Assembly: GCA_913055845.1 (NCBI GenBank)
Contig: CAJXKO010000004.1
Coordinates: forward strand, 21,593-85,592
Length of the DNA: 64,000 nt
Direction of reading: 5' to 3'
DNA from: an uncultured Bacteroidota bacterium
GTDB lineage: Bacteria > Bacteroidota > Rhodothermia > Rhodothermales > Salinibacteraceae
In this document: one piece after another, positions 21,033-30,996 of the stretch
How positions within the stretch are numbered: position 1 is the stretch's first letter
Layout of the letters: every line of letters begins with the position of its first letter
Made by a program: the position numbers and the translations under genes
The notes under the pieces: model-generated
What the model saw: only the letters and a program-made list of their open reading frames with translations
The model's database searches: none
What the model was told of the DNA's origin: nothing

Positions 21033-22271
21033 ATGCGACCTTCCCTCCTTCGCCACACACGCACTTTCATCCTCCCACTGCTCGCCATCGGGCTGGTCCT
21101 AACGGGCTGCGATAGCACCGGCTCAAATGGAGGCAATGGAGACAACGGCACTACCACCTTCGAATACCCGTCCAGCAATTACGGGGCGGAGACCGTCACC
21201 AATTTGCTGGCGTTTGATCTCGGCGTCCGAGTCGGAAACGCATCCGAGACCTCCGAAAGCACACTCCTCAACCTGTACACGGGCAACAGCAACGACGAGC
21301 CGATCCGTGCGGCCCAGAACCTCACGACCGAGGGGCAAAGCGTCTACGGCGACATCGCAAGCAACGTGAACCTCTCGTCGCTGGTCTCCAAAGACGACCT
21401 CGTGAGGGGCAATCAGCTGGACCCGCAGGACACGCCCAACGATGGGGCGGCCGTCAATACGGATGAGTTGCTTCGGGAGTACTTCCGGAAAGCCGGTGTG
21501 GAAGACTCATCCCGAACCTCGAACGGCATTGTTCTGAGCCAATTCGCCGAGAAGATGCTGCTAGGAACCCCCATCTACGGGCAGGGCGCAGCCCTCTTGA
21601 GAGACTTCGCCAGTGGAAGCGTGTCCTCGAACCAGGCCGAGCAGTGGGACGCGGCCTTTGGCTACTTCGGCTTCCCGCGCACCCTGGAGCCTTTTCTTGA
21701 CTACAGTGGGGGCACTGAAGGACTGGCCGGCGGAAACGTCGCGCGTGACGTCGACAGCAACGGCTCTGTGGACCTCACGAGCGAGTACGTCCACACCTGG
21801 GCCAGCTACGCAATCGAGCGGTCCGCCGCGGCCGCGAACAACGACAGCCCCAATGACTTCGCCCGCCGGGCGTTCGAGGCGCTTCGTCAGGGCCGTGAGG
21901 ACATCGAAAATGGCGACGATCCCGCCGACCACGCCCAGACGGCCTTGGAGGCCTGGGAGGCGACGGTGGCAGTCAACGTGATCCACTACATCAACTCCAT
22001 GGAAAGCAACCTGGAGGGAGTAAGTGGAGAGCTCGGGCAGGGCGATGTCGGAGAAGATGCCTGGGGCGAGGCCAAGGCGTTTGCCTGGGGCCTACAGTTC
22101 TACAGCGACAAGCTTAATGACTCCCAGCTGAACGACATCCTGGAGGACATCGGCAACGATCCACCGTACGGTGAGAAGACGGCGTCGGGGTACGCGAGCG
22201 ACCTTGCGGATGCGACGCAGATCATCCAGGATGCCTATGGCTTCAACTCCAGCAATGTGGAAGCCTGGTAG
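21033..22271 (+). CDS. Lipoprotein, DUF4856-like
   Basis: ORF 20964..22271; likely start MRPSLLRHTRTFILPLLAIGLVLTGCDSTG at 21033. 'AEQWDAAFGYFGFPR' and layout resemble DUF4856 proteins found near iron/TonB loci. Confidence 0.65.
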   Translation: MRPSLLRHTRTFILPLLAIGLVLTGCDSTGSNGGNGDNGTTTFEYPSSNYGAETVTNLLAFDLGVRVGNASETSESTLLNLYTGNSNDEPIRAAQNLTTEGQSVYGDIASNVNLSSLVSKDDLVRGNQLDPQDTPNDGAAVNTDELLREYFRKAGVEDSSRTSNGIVLSQFAEKMLLGTPIYGQGAALLRDFASGSVSSNQAEQWDAAFGYFGFPRTLEPFLDYSGGTEGLAGGNVARDVDSNGSVDLTSEYVHTWASYAIERSAAAANNDSPNDFARRAFEALRQGREDIENGDDPADHAQTALEAWEATVAVNVIHYINSMESNLEGVSGELGQGDVGEDAWGEAKAFAWGLQFYSDKLNDSQLNDILEDIGNDPPYGEKTASGYASDLADATQIIQDAYGFNSSNVEAW

Positions 22272-22400
22272 TAGTGCCTGCGCCTCCATACGGATCACGC
22301 GGTGCGTTTACCGGTGATGCCTGTCCAATGGCCCCTCTTCCGCGCCGGCGGGGGAGGGGCGTTGGCGGTTAGTTTGGATCTTTCGTCCCCTTTTGCGCCC

Positions 22401-23909
22401 ATGTCCTCCATACCTTCCCCTGTTCTTTCGGCCCCTCAGCGGGAGTGGCGCGACGTCGTCCGGAGTCCGTCAGGCCAGTGGATCGCCTGGGGCGCGCTGG
22501 TGATTGGGTGTATGGCGAGTCGCCTGGCCACGACCATCACGTACATCGAGGACCCCGATAGCCTGCGCTTCGCACTCAGCGTGGCGGACAGCTACGATGT
22601 GGCGGCGCTACAACCCCACTTTCCAGGGTACCCCGTCTTTTGGGCCGCGGTGAAGCTGCTCTCCCTTCCCACCGGCTCATTCAGCACAAGCTTCTCGGTC
22701 GTCGGCGGGCTCGCCACGGCTGGCCTCGTGTGGGGACTGCTGCGACTGTGGGAAATGCCCCTCCGCTCGGTGGAGGGCGCGACGCTGGCGGGGGTGGTCA
22801 CTCTGAATCCCCTTCTGTGGCTACTGGGCAACCGGTACATGCCCGACCTCTTGGGAACGGCCGGAGCGGTGGCCGCACTGGCTTTGCTGGTCCGGGCGCT
22901 CCCCCTCAGCCACCGTGAACGAATGAACGAGCCGGCCGCCCTGGCCGGGATCATGCTCACGGGCCTACTGGCCGGACTCCGGCTCTCGTACCTTCCGCTC
23001 GTGTTTGTCCCGACGCTCCTGGTGCTATGGCACTCGCGGCATCCCGGGCAGCTCGTGGCGGCCGGCCTGGCCAGCGTGGCGGTTTGGCTCGTGCCTATGG
23101 TCCTGGATACGGGCCTTTGGACGTTGATCGATGTGGCGTGGGCGCAGACAACCGGGCACTTTACCGACTTTGGCGGCACGGTGCAGACAGAATCGGACCT
23201 CGGTCGCCGCGTGGCTGGCACCCTGCAGGGCCTGTGGGCCGACGGGCTGGGCGGCTGGTGGCCCGGCCGTCACCCGCTCACGGGCGTGGTGGGGGCGAGC
23301 GTACTCGGCCTTGGCGGACTCGGGGCTTGGCGGCTGGGCCGAGGGGGCGCGTGGCGTCGACCGCGTGTCTGGCTCGTCATCCTCTGCGCGCTTGTGTACG
23401 GAGGCTGGATGTTCTTCTTCCAGAACGTGGTTCACAAGAGCCGTCACGTGCTGCCGCTCCTGGCACTGCTTCTGCCCCTACTGGCCTTGGGCGCGTCGTT
23501 CCTGTGGCGACACCGGTCCGGGGTCTTTCAGGGCGCGCTGTGTGGGGCAGCGGCCGCCTACGCAGCCGTCACGCTCGTCCTCGTCACTCAACACCTGGAG
23601 CCCACAGCGATCGCGCAGGCGAAGCAGTTCGTGGAGGCCCGAGCAGCGCAGCCCGGGCCCACGCGGGTCGCGTCGGTGCCACTCGTCAACACCTACCTGC
23701 GGACCCAGGAGGTGGACACCCAGTTTCTCTCGATCGAGGACTCGGCCGACGTGCACCGTCTGCGGCGAGCCGAAACCGGACGCACCCTCGTCGTCGGCAC
23801 CTACGCCTCGCTCCTGAGACGCTCTCCCAGTCACACCCGAACATTTTACCACAACCCACACGTCAATCGCATGTGGCCCAAGGTGACTGTTTATGTCTAT
23901 GAACACTAA
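22401..23909 (+). CDS. Polytopic membrane glycosyltransferase-like protein (GT39/ArnT-type)
   Basis: ORF 22302..23909; likely start MSSIPSPVLS at 22401. IEDPDSLRFALSVADSYDVAALQPHFPGYPVFW plus many TM helices. Confidence 0.6.
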   Translation: MSSIPSPVLSAPQREWRDVVRSPSGQWIAWGALVIGCMASRLATTITYIEDPDSLRFALSVADSYDVAALQPHFPGYPVFWAAVKLLSLPTGSFSTSFSVVGGLATAGLVWGLLRLWEMPLRSVEGATLAGVVTLNPLLWLLGNRYMPDLLGTAGAVAALALLVRALPLSHRERMNEPAALAGIMLTGLLAGLRLSYLPLVFVPTLLVLWHSRHPGQLVAAGLASVAVWLVPMVLDTGLWTLIDVAWAQTTGHFTDFGGTVQTESDLGRRVAGTLQGLWADGLGGWWPGRHPLTGVVGASVLGLGGLGAWRLGRGGAWRRPRVWLVILCALVYGGWMFFFQNVVHKSRHVLPLLALLLPLLALGASFLWRHRSGVFQGALCGAAAAYAAVTLVLVTQHLEPTAIAQAKQFVEARAAQPGPTRVASVPLVNTYLRTQEVDTQFLSIEDSADVHRLRRAETGRTLVVGTYASLLRRSPSHTRTFYHNPHVNRMWPKVTVYVYEH

Positions 23910-25260
23910 CGTGACGGACGCCCCCCTGACGGTGCTGGGCGGCGGGCCCGCGGGGCTTGCGACCGGCTTTTACGCGCGACGGGAGGGACTGGCCGTACGC
24001 CTCTTTGAGGCGGCGGACGCGGTCGGTGGCAATGCCCGTACGCTCCAGCTCGGCCCCTTCCGCTACGATACCGGCGCGCATCGCTTCCACGACAAAAACG
24101 AGACGGTAACGGCCGATCTCAAAGCACTTCTGGGCGACGACCTGCGCCGCGTGGACGCTCCTAGCCAAATCTGCTGGCAGGGACGGCGTATCGACTTTCC
24201 ACTCGCGCCCTACGATCTCCTGCGGAAACTCCCCCTCTCCCTCCTCGGCCAGATTGCGTGGGAGCAGCTGTCCATTCCCCGCGTCTCCGACGACGCCGAG
24301 CACTTCCGCGAGATGGCGCTCGAGAGCTACGGCCCCACACTCGCGGAGCTTTTCTTGCTGAACTACACCGAGAAGTTGTGGGGGGCAGACGCCACGACCC
24401 TCTCGCCCCGCGTGGCCGGCGACCGGCTGGAGGGGCTTGACCTTATAACCTTCCTGTTAGAGGCCTTCGGCGGCACGACAGACAAAGCACGTCACCTCGA
24501 CGGCTCCTTCTACTACCCAAAGCACGGCTACGGCCAAATCGCCGACGCCACCGCCGACGCCCTCGGGCACAAGCACATCCACACCGGGGCCCGGATTACG
24601 AAGCTGGCACACGACGGGGAGCGCATCCGCCGCGTTACGATCAACGACGCCGAGCCGGTGGGCGTGAACACTGTCGTGAGCACGCTGCCGCTTACCCTCG
24701 TCCTCCGGCTACTGGACCCACCGCCCCCTGCCCCCCTCCAGTCACTCGCCAAATCAATGCGGTTTCGCCACCTGCGCCTCGTGGTGCTGGGACTCGACCG
24801 CCCCCGCCTTACCCCGAACGCCTCGCTGTACTTCCCGGACCGCTCGGTGCCGTTCACGCGCCTCTACGAACCGAAAAACCGCAGTCCCGACATGGCTCCG
24901 GACGAGCAGACCGTGGTGGTGCTGGAGCGTCCCTGCCATCCAGGCGGTGAGGGCTGGGAGCAGTCGGAAACGTCGCTGCGGAGGCAAGCAAGAACCCTGC
25001 TGACCGAACAGGGCCTTCTCGAGGACGGCGACACCGTCGTGGCGTCGACCCACCACGCCGTGCCGTTCGCCTATCCCATCCTCGATGTTGGGGCCGAGGC
25101 GAAGTCCACGCGTCTGACAGAGTACCTTCGCGACTTCGAAAACCTCTACCTGCTGGGTCGGAGTGCGCAGTTCACGTATACCCACGTGCACAACCTGTAC
25201 GCAGAAGCCCGGCGACTTACCAAACGGCTGACCGCTTCCTCGCCCGCTTCGGTCGCGTAA
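23893..25260 (+). CDS. FAD-dependent oxidoreductase (protoporphyrinogen-oxidase / UDP-galactopyranose-mutase-like)
   Basis: TVLGGGPAGLATGFYARREGLAVRLFEAADAVGGNARTL dinucleotide-binding fold; overlaps the upstream gene by 17 nt. Confidence 0.8.
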   Translation: MSMNTNVTDAPLTVLGGGPAGLATGFYARREGLAVRLFEAADAVGGNARTLQLGPFRYDTGAHRFHDKNETVTADLKALLGDDLRRVDAPSQICWQGRRIDFPLAPYDLLRKLPLSLLGQIAWEQLSIPRVSDDAEHFREMALESYGPTLAELFLLNYTEKLWGADATTLSPRVAGDRLEGLDLITFLLEAFGGTTDKARHLDGSFYYPKHGYGQIADATADALGHKHIHTGARITKLAHDGERIRRVTINDAEPVGVNTVVSTLPLTLVLRLLDPPPPAPLQSLAKSMRFRHLRLVVLGLDRPRLTPNASLYFPDRSVPFTRLYEPKNRSPDMAPDEQTVVVLERPCHPGGEGWEQSETSLRRQARTLLTEQGLLEDGDTVVASTHHAVPFAYPILDVGAEAKSTRLTEYLRDFENLYLLGRSAQFTYTHVHNLYAEARRLTKRLTASSPASVA

Positions 25261-25308
25261 CGGGGCCGGGGTCCCCTCCTCTCTCCGGCGTGGGCGTGCC
25301 CTCTGGGC

Positions 25309-26655
25309 CTATTCCGAAAGAAAATTGGGCTCATCGGAAGTGCGAAGTTCCTCTTCCACCTGAGCCTCCAGCTCGCCGTCCGGCACCACATCGATCGCTG
25401 CGGCCTGCTCGACCGCTGAGGCGGCTGGGGTAACAGCCCCTTCTTCGGGGAGATCCTCGGCCTGATAGAGGTGGAGACGATAGGTGGGCTCTGGCATCTC
25501 AATGCCCTCATCGTCGAGGGCCTGCTTCACGAGCCGAAGCGCTTCGCTCTGCACCTTGAAGAAGTCGGCGTCGTTCTGATTGACCCATCCGTGGTACCGC
25601 ACAACAACGCTGGAGTCGCCTAGCTCCCGAACCCGCGCGAAGGGCGTCGGATCTTCCATGACCCCATTCATCGCATCAAGGGTTTCCACCCCAACCCGCT
25701 GTGCGTCCGCCAGGTCCTCCGCTACGCCGATGCCTACATCGAAGAAGAAGAGCCGACGCGGATTGAGGGTATAGTTGACGAGCACGCTTTTGAAAACCGT
25801 AGCGTTCGGCAGGCGCACGTGATTGCCGTCGAACGTCAGCAAAACCAACTCGCGAGCCGTGAGTCGAACGACCCGCCCTTCGTGGTCGGCAATTGAGACG
25901 ACATCGTTCACCCGAAAGGGTTGGCGTAGACTCAGCAGCACCCCAGCGAGGTAGTTCTCAATGATGTCGCGGAACGCAAAGCCGATGGCCAACCCAGCCA
26001 CGCCCGCCGTGCCCAGAAGCGCCCCAACGAGGCTCGTCACGCCGAACAGATCGAAAGCGATCACCAGCCCCACAAGGACGACGCCCCCCTGCACGACCCG
26101 TCGCACGAGGCCCCACGCCAACGGACTCAGCCGAAGTGCCCGCGGCGCCTCCCACGCCCCAATCCACCGGGATAGCCCAAATGTGAAGAGCAACACGATG
26201 AGGGCGAGGCCCCCCACGGGCAGAAAGTCGAGGAGTCCGCGGGCGTACTTTTCCAGCCGGTCGACCGCAGGTATCACGCGATCAGCGAGGTCCGATTCGG
26301 CGGTGAGGTCGCTGGTAACGTACAGGACCCCTTCGAATTGACGGGCCAATGCCTCGGCTTCTGTGGCCTCTTGCGGCTGCACCACCGCTCCCTCGAGGTG
26401 CGCGACGCGGTTTCGGACCGTCACCCGCACGTCTTGGAAGGCCTCGATTTCGCCAAACACGCCCCGAAGGCGGGCCTGGAGGACGCTGTCGGCCGGCGCC
26501 GCTTCCTGGGGGTGCCAGCGACTTGTGGCCGGAAACGGCTCTGCAGGTGTCTGAGCAGCCGCGCCGAGGGGGAGCAGGAGACTCGACGCGAGGAGAATGA
26601 GCACGCCCCGAAGGGATGCGGTCATGAGTGTGCCGAACAATCGGACAAGTTCCAT
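25309..26655 (-). CDS. MscS-family mechanosensitive channel with periplasmic BON-like domain
   Basis: GTAGVAGLAIGFAFRDIIENYLAGVLLSLRQPFRVNDVV MscS core; N-terminal VTVRNRVAHLEGAVVQPQEATEAEALA resembles BON. Confidence 0.9.
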   Translation of the reverse strand: MELVRLFGTLMTASLRGVLILLASSLLLPLGAAAQTPAEPFPATSRWHPQEAAPADSVLQARLRGVFGEIEAFQDVRVTVRNRVAHLEGAVVQPQEATEAEALARQFEGVLYVTSDLTAESDLADRVIPAVDRLEKYARGLLDFLPVGGLALIVLLFTFGLSRWIGAWEAPRALRLSPLAWGLVRRVVQGGVVLVGLVIAFDLFGVTSLVGALLGTAGVAGLAIGFAFRDIIENYLAGVLLSLRQPFRVNDVVSIADHEGRVVRLTARELVLLTFDGNHVRLPNATVFKSVLVNYTLNPRRLFFFDVGIGVAEDLADAQRVGVETLDAMNGVMEDPTPFARVRELGDSSVVVRYHGWVNQNDADFFKVQSEALRLVKQALDDEGIEMPEPTYRLHLYQAEDLPEEGAVTPAASAVEQAAAIDVVPDGELEAQVEEELRTSDEPNFLSE

Positions 26656-26741
26656 GGGACCTGAGCCTACAGGCCCGTCGCCAAAGACGCAACTGAGGAG
26701 CGGACGAGGCCTCTCAGTTCATCGGGGGCGCCGCTTTCGCA

Positions 26742-27206
26742 TCAGGCCTGCTCACCGTAGGCCGTAATCACCACCGAGCGCGCCCCGCCATTGTTGCGGT
26801 GCTCGTTCAGATAGATACCCTGCCAGGTGCCAAACGCAAGGTCGCCGTCCTGAATGGGAATGGACAGGCTCGTGTCGAGCAGCGAGGCCTTGATGTGGGC
26901 CGGCATGTCATCGGCGCCTTCGATCGTATGCTGGTAGAAGGGCTGGTTCTCGGGCACCATCTCGTTGAAGTGGCGCTCCATGTCGCCCCGCACGGCCGGG
27001 GCAGCATTCTCATTGATTGTCAGTGAGGCGGAGGTGTGCTGGATGAAAACATGCAGCAGTCCCACCTGGATGTCCTCCAGGCGTGGGCCCTGGTCTAGAA
27101 TCTCGTCGGTCACGAGGTGGAAGCCGCGAGGCTTCGGATCAAGGCGGGCGGTTGCTTGGCGCCACTCCATGGCAACAGGTTGCGTTGTGGATGAGACAGA
27201 CGACAC
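26742..27206 (-). CDS. yjbQ: YjbQ / UPF0047 family protein
   Basis: VGLLHVFIQHTSASLTINENAAPAVRGDMERHFNEMVPE, GTWQGIYLNEHRNNGGARSVVITAYGE. Confidence 0.92.
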   Translation of the reverse strand: MSSVSSTTQPVAMEWRQATARLDPKPRGFHLVTDEILDQGPRLEDIQVGLLHVFIQHTSASLTINENAAPAVRGDMERHFNEMVPENQPFYQHTIEGADDMPAHIKASLLDTSLSIPIQDGDLAFGTWQGIYLNEHRNNGGARSVVITAYGEQA

Positions 27207-27214
27207 CTAGTTGA

Positions 27215-28480
27215 CTACGGCGCCACTCGTACGTCGATCCACACCGGAAAATGGTCGCTTACGGGCACTGCCGGCACTGTGGCTGGGTTGGGCCGCCACA
27301 CTCCTGCGTCGTTCACGGACAGGGTAGCGGACGGGAGGACATAGTCGATTCGGCGCCCCCACCGGGCCGTGTCGTCGGGATCAAGGTCCGGATATCCCTT
27401 CCGCCGCGTTGCAGTCGGGACAACCTCGCCATTCACCCGGTCGTGACCGACGAGCGATCGAATGGCGTTTCGGAAGCTCGACGCGTCGTCCGGATCAGCG
27501 TTTTGATCTCCCATCACCACGAACGACGCCCCCGCATGTAGCCCACCGGCCCGCCCCGAATCATCCTCGATGTATGGTGCCTGGGCCAGATAGTCCACCC
27601 ACAACTGGATTTCATCGTGGTTGCGATGATGGTTGCGGCGTGCCACGCCGTCGAAGCCTGGCGGCGTGGGGTGACTGGCCAACAGATGGAGAACGGCTCC
27701 GCTCGGGAGCTGAACCGGCACGTCCCAGTGGCTTTTGGACGAGAGTCGAAACGCCGCCCACTCCTCGGGGCTGTACCAAGGCTTGTGCGTGGTGGAGTCG
27801 AGCGGCACGGCGGCGGTGGGCATTTCGTGCCATCGCAGGTCTCGAAAGGTACGAATCGAATCGCGGAGCACCGCCAGGTCCTCCCGGACGAAGAGCGCCA
27901 TGCCGTACTGCCCCGGAAAGGTGCCAAAGCCCCAGGCATCGTTGCCGTAGGCGCGCCCAGCGTCGGTCTGGGGCGCCACGCTTCCGTCGTCGGGTGAGCG
28001 CGGCACCTCCGGCACCGTCGAGACAATGCTGCCGTCATTGTTGAGGTCAAAACCGCTCGGAATCCCGGTGTTGACCGGCAACATGACGGGCTGGTAGGAA
28101 ACCCCCTCTAGCGTGTCCGCCTGAGGAATCGAGAGGTAGTGATCGACGAAGCGCTGCGCATTCTGACCCTCAGGCGCCCCCTCGTCGTACCCCGCCCCCC
28201 CGGATTGGTCGTACGCCATTTCGTTCACGAGTAGCACGTCGGGGGCAAGATGCTGGATGCGGGCCGCGGCCCGCTGGAGCCGTGGGTGGTCGGTCCGCCG
28301 TAAGTCCGCGGTGCGCACATCCTCGATGTTGTAGGTCATCACGCGCAGGGACGTACCCTCGGACGGAGTGGCCTGCTGACGAGGACGGCACCCTAGGAGC
28401 AAGACGGCACTCGCTAAGAATAAGAGTAGAGTTCGGGGGAGTTGACGCGGGGGCATCAATCTGCGTTTGGATAGAAGCAT
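27215..28480 (-). CDS. Lipoprotein, endonuclease/exonuclease/phosphatase family
   Basis: LRVMTYNIEDV..., FVVMGDQNADPDD, RIDYVLPSATL, VSDHFPVWIDV motifs; lipobox LLLGC. Confidence 0.85.
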   Translation of the reverse strand: MLLSKRRLMPPRQLPRTLLLFLASAVLLLGCRPRQQATPSEGTSLRVMTYNIEDVRTADLRRTDHPRLQRAAARIQHLAPDVLLVNEMAYDQSGGAGYDEGAPEGQNAQRFVDHYLSIPQADTLEGVSYQPVMLPVNTGIPSGFDLNNDGSIVSTVPEVPRSPDDGSVAPQTDAGRAYGNDAWGFGTFPGQYGMALFVREDLAVLRDSIRTFRDLRWHEMPTAAVPLDSTTHKPWYSPEEWAAFRLSSKSHWDVPVQLPSGAVLHLLASHPTPPGFDGVARRNHHRNHDEIQLWVDYLAQAPYIEDDSGRAGGLHAGASFVVMGDQNADPDDASSFRNAIRSLVGHDRVNGEVVPTATRRKGYPDLDPDDTARWGRRIDYVLPSATLSVNDAGVWRPNPATVPAVPVSDHFPVWIDVRVAP

Positions 28481-28660
28481 GGCAAAAGGGTGTCGAAACG
28501 GCTCGGATCACATGACGGTGGTGTAAGGCGTGGAGCCTTTGAGAATGCATTTCCTCGTGTGGGATTGCAATTAACTCTGGGGGCTTGACTTTTCTCTGAG
28601 TTCATGTTTGCTTCCGTTGAACGAACGGGCGCTTTCTCCTAAACGAACCAAACAGAACTT

Positions 28661-29071
28661 ATGCCCCGGTCCCTGAGGCAGTTACTGAAAATGATCCCTC
28701 TCCTTCTGAGCCTTTGTGTTCTCTTCTCTGGATGTATGAAGACACGAATCGTCACGGATCAGGCCCCCTCCAATCAACAGGCCGAGTTGCCGTGGGCCCA
28801 TGGCTTCGTCTACGGACTCGTCCCTCCAATTAACGCGCCTCTGGACACTGAGTCCACCTGTGGGGGAGCCGGGGTCTCTGAGGTCTACTTCAGACAGACA
28901 TTCATTCAAGGCATTGCCCAGGGACTCACAAGCAGCCTATACTCTCCTCAGCGCTTTACTGTCACCTGCGCGCAGGGGGATGGAATGACCTCTGTGCACT
29001 CCCCTTCTTCGCTTTTCGAAGAGGGTGCAGTTCGCTCTGACGCCTCCCCGTCGCCGGACGCAACAGAGTGA
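28661..29071 (+). CDS. Bor-like lipoprotein, copy 1
   Basis: Lipobox LFSGC; C-terminal CGGAGVSEVYFRQTFIQGIAQGLTSSLYSPQRFTVTCA resembles the Bor family cysteine/TP pattern. Confidence 0.6.
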   Translation: MPRSLRQLLKMIPLLLSLCVLFSGCMKTRIVTDQAPSNQQAELPWAHGFVYGLVPPINAPLDTESTCGGAGVSEVYFRQTFIQGIAQGLTSSLYSPQRFTVTCAQGDGMTSVHSPSSLFEEGAVRSDASPSPDATE

Positions 29072-29119
29072 CTCGCCCCGCTGATTATCCCCTCTTCTGC
29101 CGACCAGTCCCCCATCCCC

Positions 29120-29560
29120 ATGCGATACATACTACCTGTTCTTCTCGCTTCCTGCCTCATGCTCACCGGATGTTATCAGGCCCGAATGACTACCGGAAAG
29201 GACGCCTCAAATACCGTCGTGGAAGAAAAATGGGCCCCTTCTTTTCTCTACGGAATCGTGCCGGCGCGCGTGGATGTGTCCGATGAGTGCCCCAACGGCA
29301 TTGCCTCTGCGGAGCGGAAGTTCCGCTTTCCGAATATGCTTGTCAACGCCCTCACGCTCGGGATTTACCTTCCGCAGAGCATAACGGTAACCTGTGCCGC
29401 GGAGGGCCCGATGTCAGCCTCCACACCGATACCGGATCGGATGACCTTCACGCTATCAGAGAATGCATCCCGTGCGACCGTCCGAGACATTTTCGACTCG
29501 GCGGCGCTTCAGTCGTCCCTCCACCGCGCGCCCGCCCAGATTCGAGTCTCCAGGAACTGA
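29120..29560 (+). CDS. Bor-like lipoprotein, copy 2
   Basis: Lipobox MLTGC; SDECPNGIASAERKFRFPNMLVNALTLGIYLPQSITVTCA, close to Bor 'FVNGLLGFITLGIYTPLEARVYC'. Confidence 0.65.
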   Translation: MRYILPVLLASCLMLTGCYQARMTTGKDASNTVVEEKWAPSFLYGIVPARVDVSDECPNGIASAERKFRFPNMLVNALTLGIYLPQSITVTCAAEGPMSASTPIPDRMTFTLSENASRATVRDIFDSAALQSSLHRAPAQIRVSRN

Positions 29561-29624
29561 GTCGCGCCTCGTCTCCCGCTCGCGGGTCTACATCCAGACG
29601 GCTATCACGGCCGTCAGGGTATGT

Positions 29625-30974
29625 TTAGGCCGGAGCGCCTCCCGACGCATTCCCCTCCAGGCGACGCTGTAGGTAGGGGGTCAGTTCATCGAAGGGGACC
29701 TCTTCTTGCTCCCCACTCTTCATCTCCTTCACGGTCGCGGCCTCGGCCTCCAGTTCATTGCCGCCGATGATCATCGCGTACGGAGCCTTCTGTCGATTGG
29801 CCTCCTTCATCTGTGCCTTCAGCGAACGGCCCATCAGGTCGTGGGCCACGTGCAGGCCTTCATTCCGCAACTCTTGCGAGGTGCGAAAGACCCATTGCTC
29901 GGCGTCGTCTCCAAGTGCGGCGATGAACACATCGGGGGTTGGCGGGCCCGGACGCTCCGCATCCGCGGCGTCGAGCGCCAGGAAAAGACGCTCCATGCCT
30001 GCCGCGAAGCCGACGGCCGGTACGGGCTCGTCGCTGCCCAGCACCTCGGCCAACCGATCGTAGCGCCCGCCGCCCGCAAGCGCACTCTGCGCCCCGAGGC
30101 CTGGACTTTCGAGCTCAAACGTGGTCTCGGTGTAGTAGTCGAGCCCCCGCACCAGCCGCGGGGCCTCCTCGTACTCGATGTCCAGATCCGTGAGGAGACC
30201 TTTCACCTCATCGTAGTGCACAAGGCTCTCCTCATCCACGAAGTCGATGAGCTTCGGGGCATCGCGGAGGAGCTTCTGCTCGTGCTCCACCTTAGTGTCA
30301 AGAATGCGCAGGGGGTTGCGCTCCAGCCGGCGTCGGCTCGTATCCGAAAGCTCGTTGGCGTAGGGCCTCAGGTACTCTTCCAGCGCCTGCACGTATTCTT
30401 CGCGGCGCTCCGGTGTGCCCAGCGTATTGAGGCGAAGCTTAAGGTCGGACAAGCCAAGGGCTTCGCACACAGCCATCAAGACGGCAATGGTTTCGGCGTC
30501 GGCTCGGGCCTCGTCGGCCCCCAAGATTTCGATGCCGAACTGGTGAAATTGCCTGTAGCGCCCCTTCTGCGGTTTTTCGGCCCGGAAGCAGGGGCCAAGG
30601 TAAAACAGCTTTTGGACGCCACCGCGCTGATCGAGGTGATGCTGCAGATAGGCCCGCACCACCGGCGCCGTAATTTCGGGACGGAGGACGTACTGCGTGT
30701 CGCCCCGCTCGAAGGCGAACATTTCCTTCTGCACAATGTCGGTCGACTCCCCCACGCCTCGCGCCACAAGCTCGGTTGGTTCGAGGATGGGTGTGCGGAT
30801 TTCGTCGAAGTTGTGGCGGCGCATCACGTCGCGGACGGTGGCCTCCACATGGCGCCACTCGGCACTGGGAGCAATGCGAGTGCCCCCGTCGTCGGTGTAC
30901 GCGTCCGGCAGAATGTCGAATGTGCCTCGGATGGTTTGGAACGAGGTGCTCACGGGCAATAAAAGATTGTCCAA
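29625..30974 (-). CDS. hisS: Histidyl-tRNA synthetase
   Basis: IRGTFDILPD, LRPEITAPVVRAYLQHH, FYLGPCFRAEKPQKGRYRQFHQFGIEILG, LVRGLDYYTETTFEL. Confidence 0.95.
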   Translation of the reverse strand: MDNLLLPVSTSFQTIRGTFDILPDAYTDDGGTRIAPSAEWRHVEATVRDVMRRHNFDEIRTPILEPTELVARGVGESTDIVQKEMFAFERGDTQYVLRPEITAPVVRAYLQHHLDQRGGVQKLFYLGPCFRAEKPQKGRYRQFHQFGIEILGADEARADAETIAVLMAVCEALGLSDLKLRLNTLGTPERREEYVQALEEYLRPYANELSDTSRRRLERNPLRILDTKVEHEQKLLRDAPKLIDFVDEESLVHYDEVKGLLTDLDIEYEEAPRLVRGLDYYTETTFELESPGLGAQSALAGGGRYDRLAEVLGSDEPVPAVGFAAGMERLFLALDAADAERPGPPTPDVFIAALGDDAEQWVFRTSQELRNEGLHVAHDLMGRSLKAQMKEANRQKAPYAMIIGGNELEAEAATVKEMKSGEQEEVPFDELTPYLQRRLEGNASGGAPA

Positions 30975-30996
30975 GCGAGTACGTAGGAGAGACGGG

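Noticed and set aside
29706-30962. 418-aa plus-strand ORF antisense to hisS
   Set aside because: Full-length hisS lies on the minus strand; the antisense ORF is compositionally a shadow frame.
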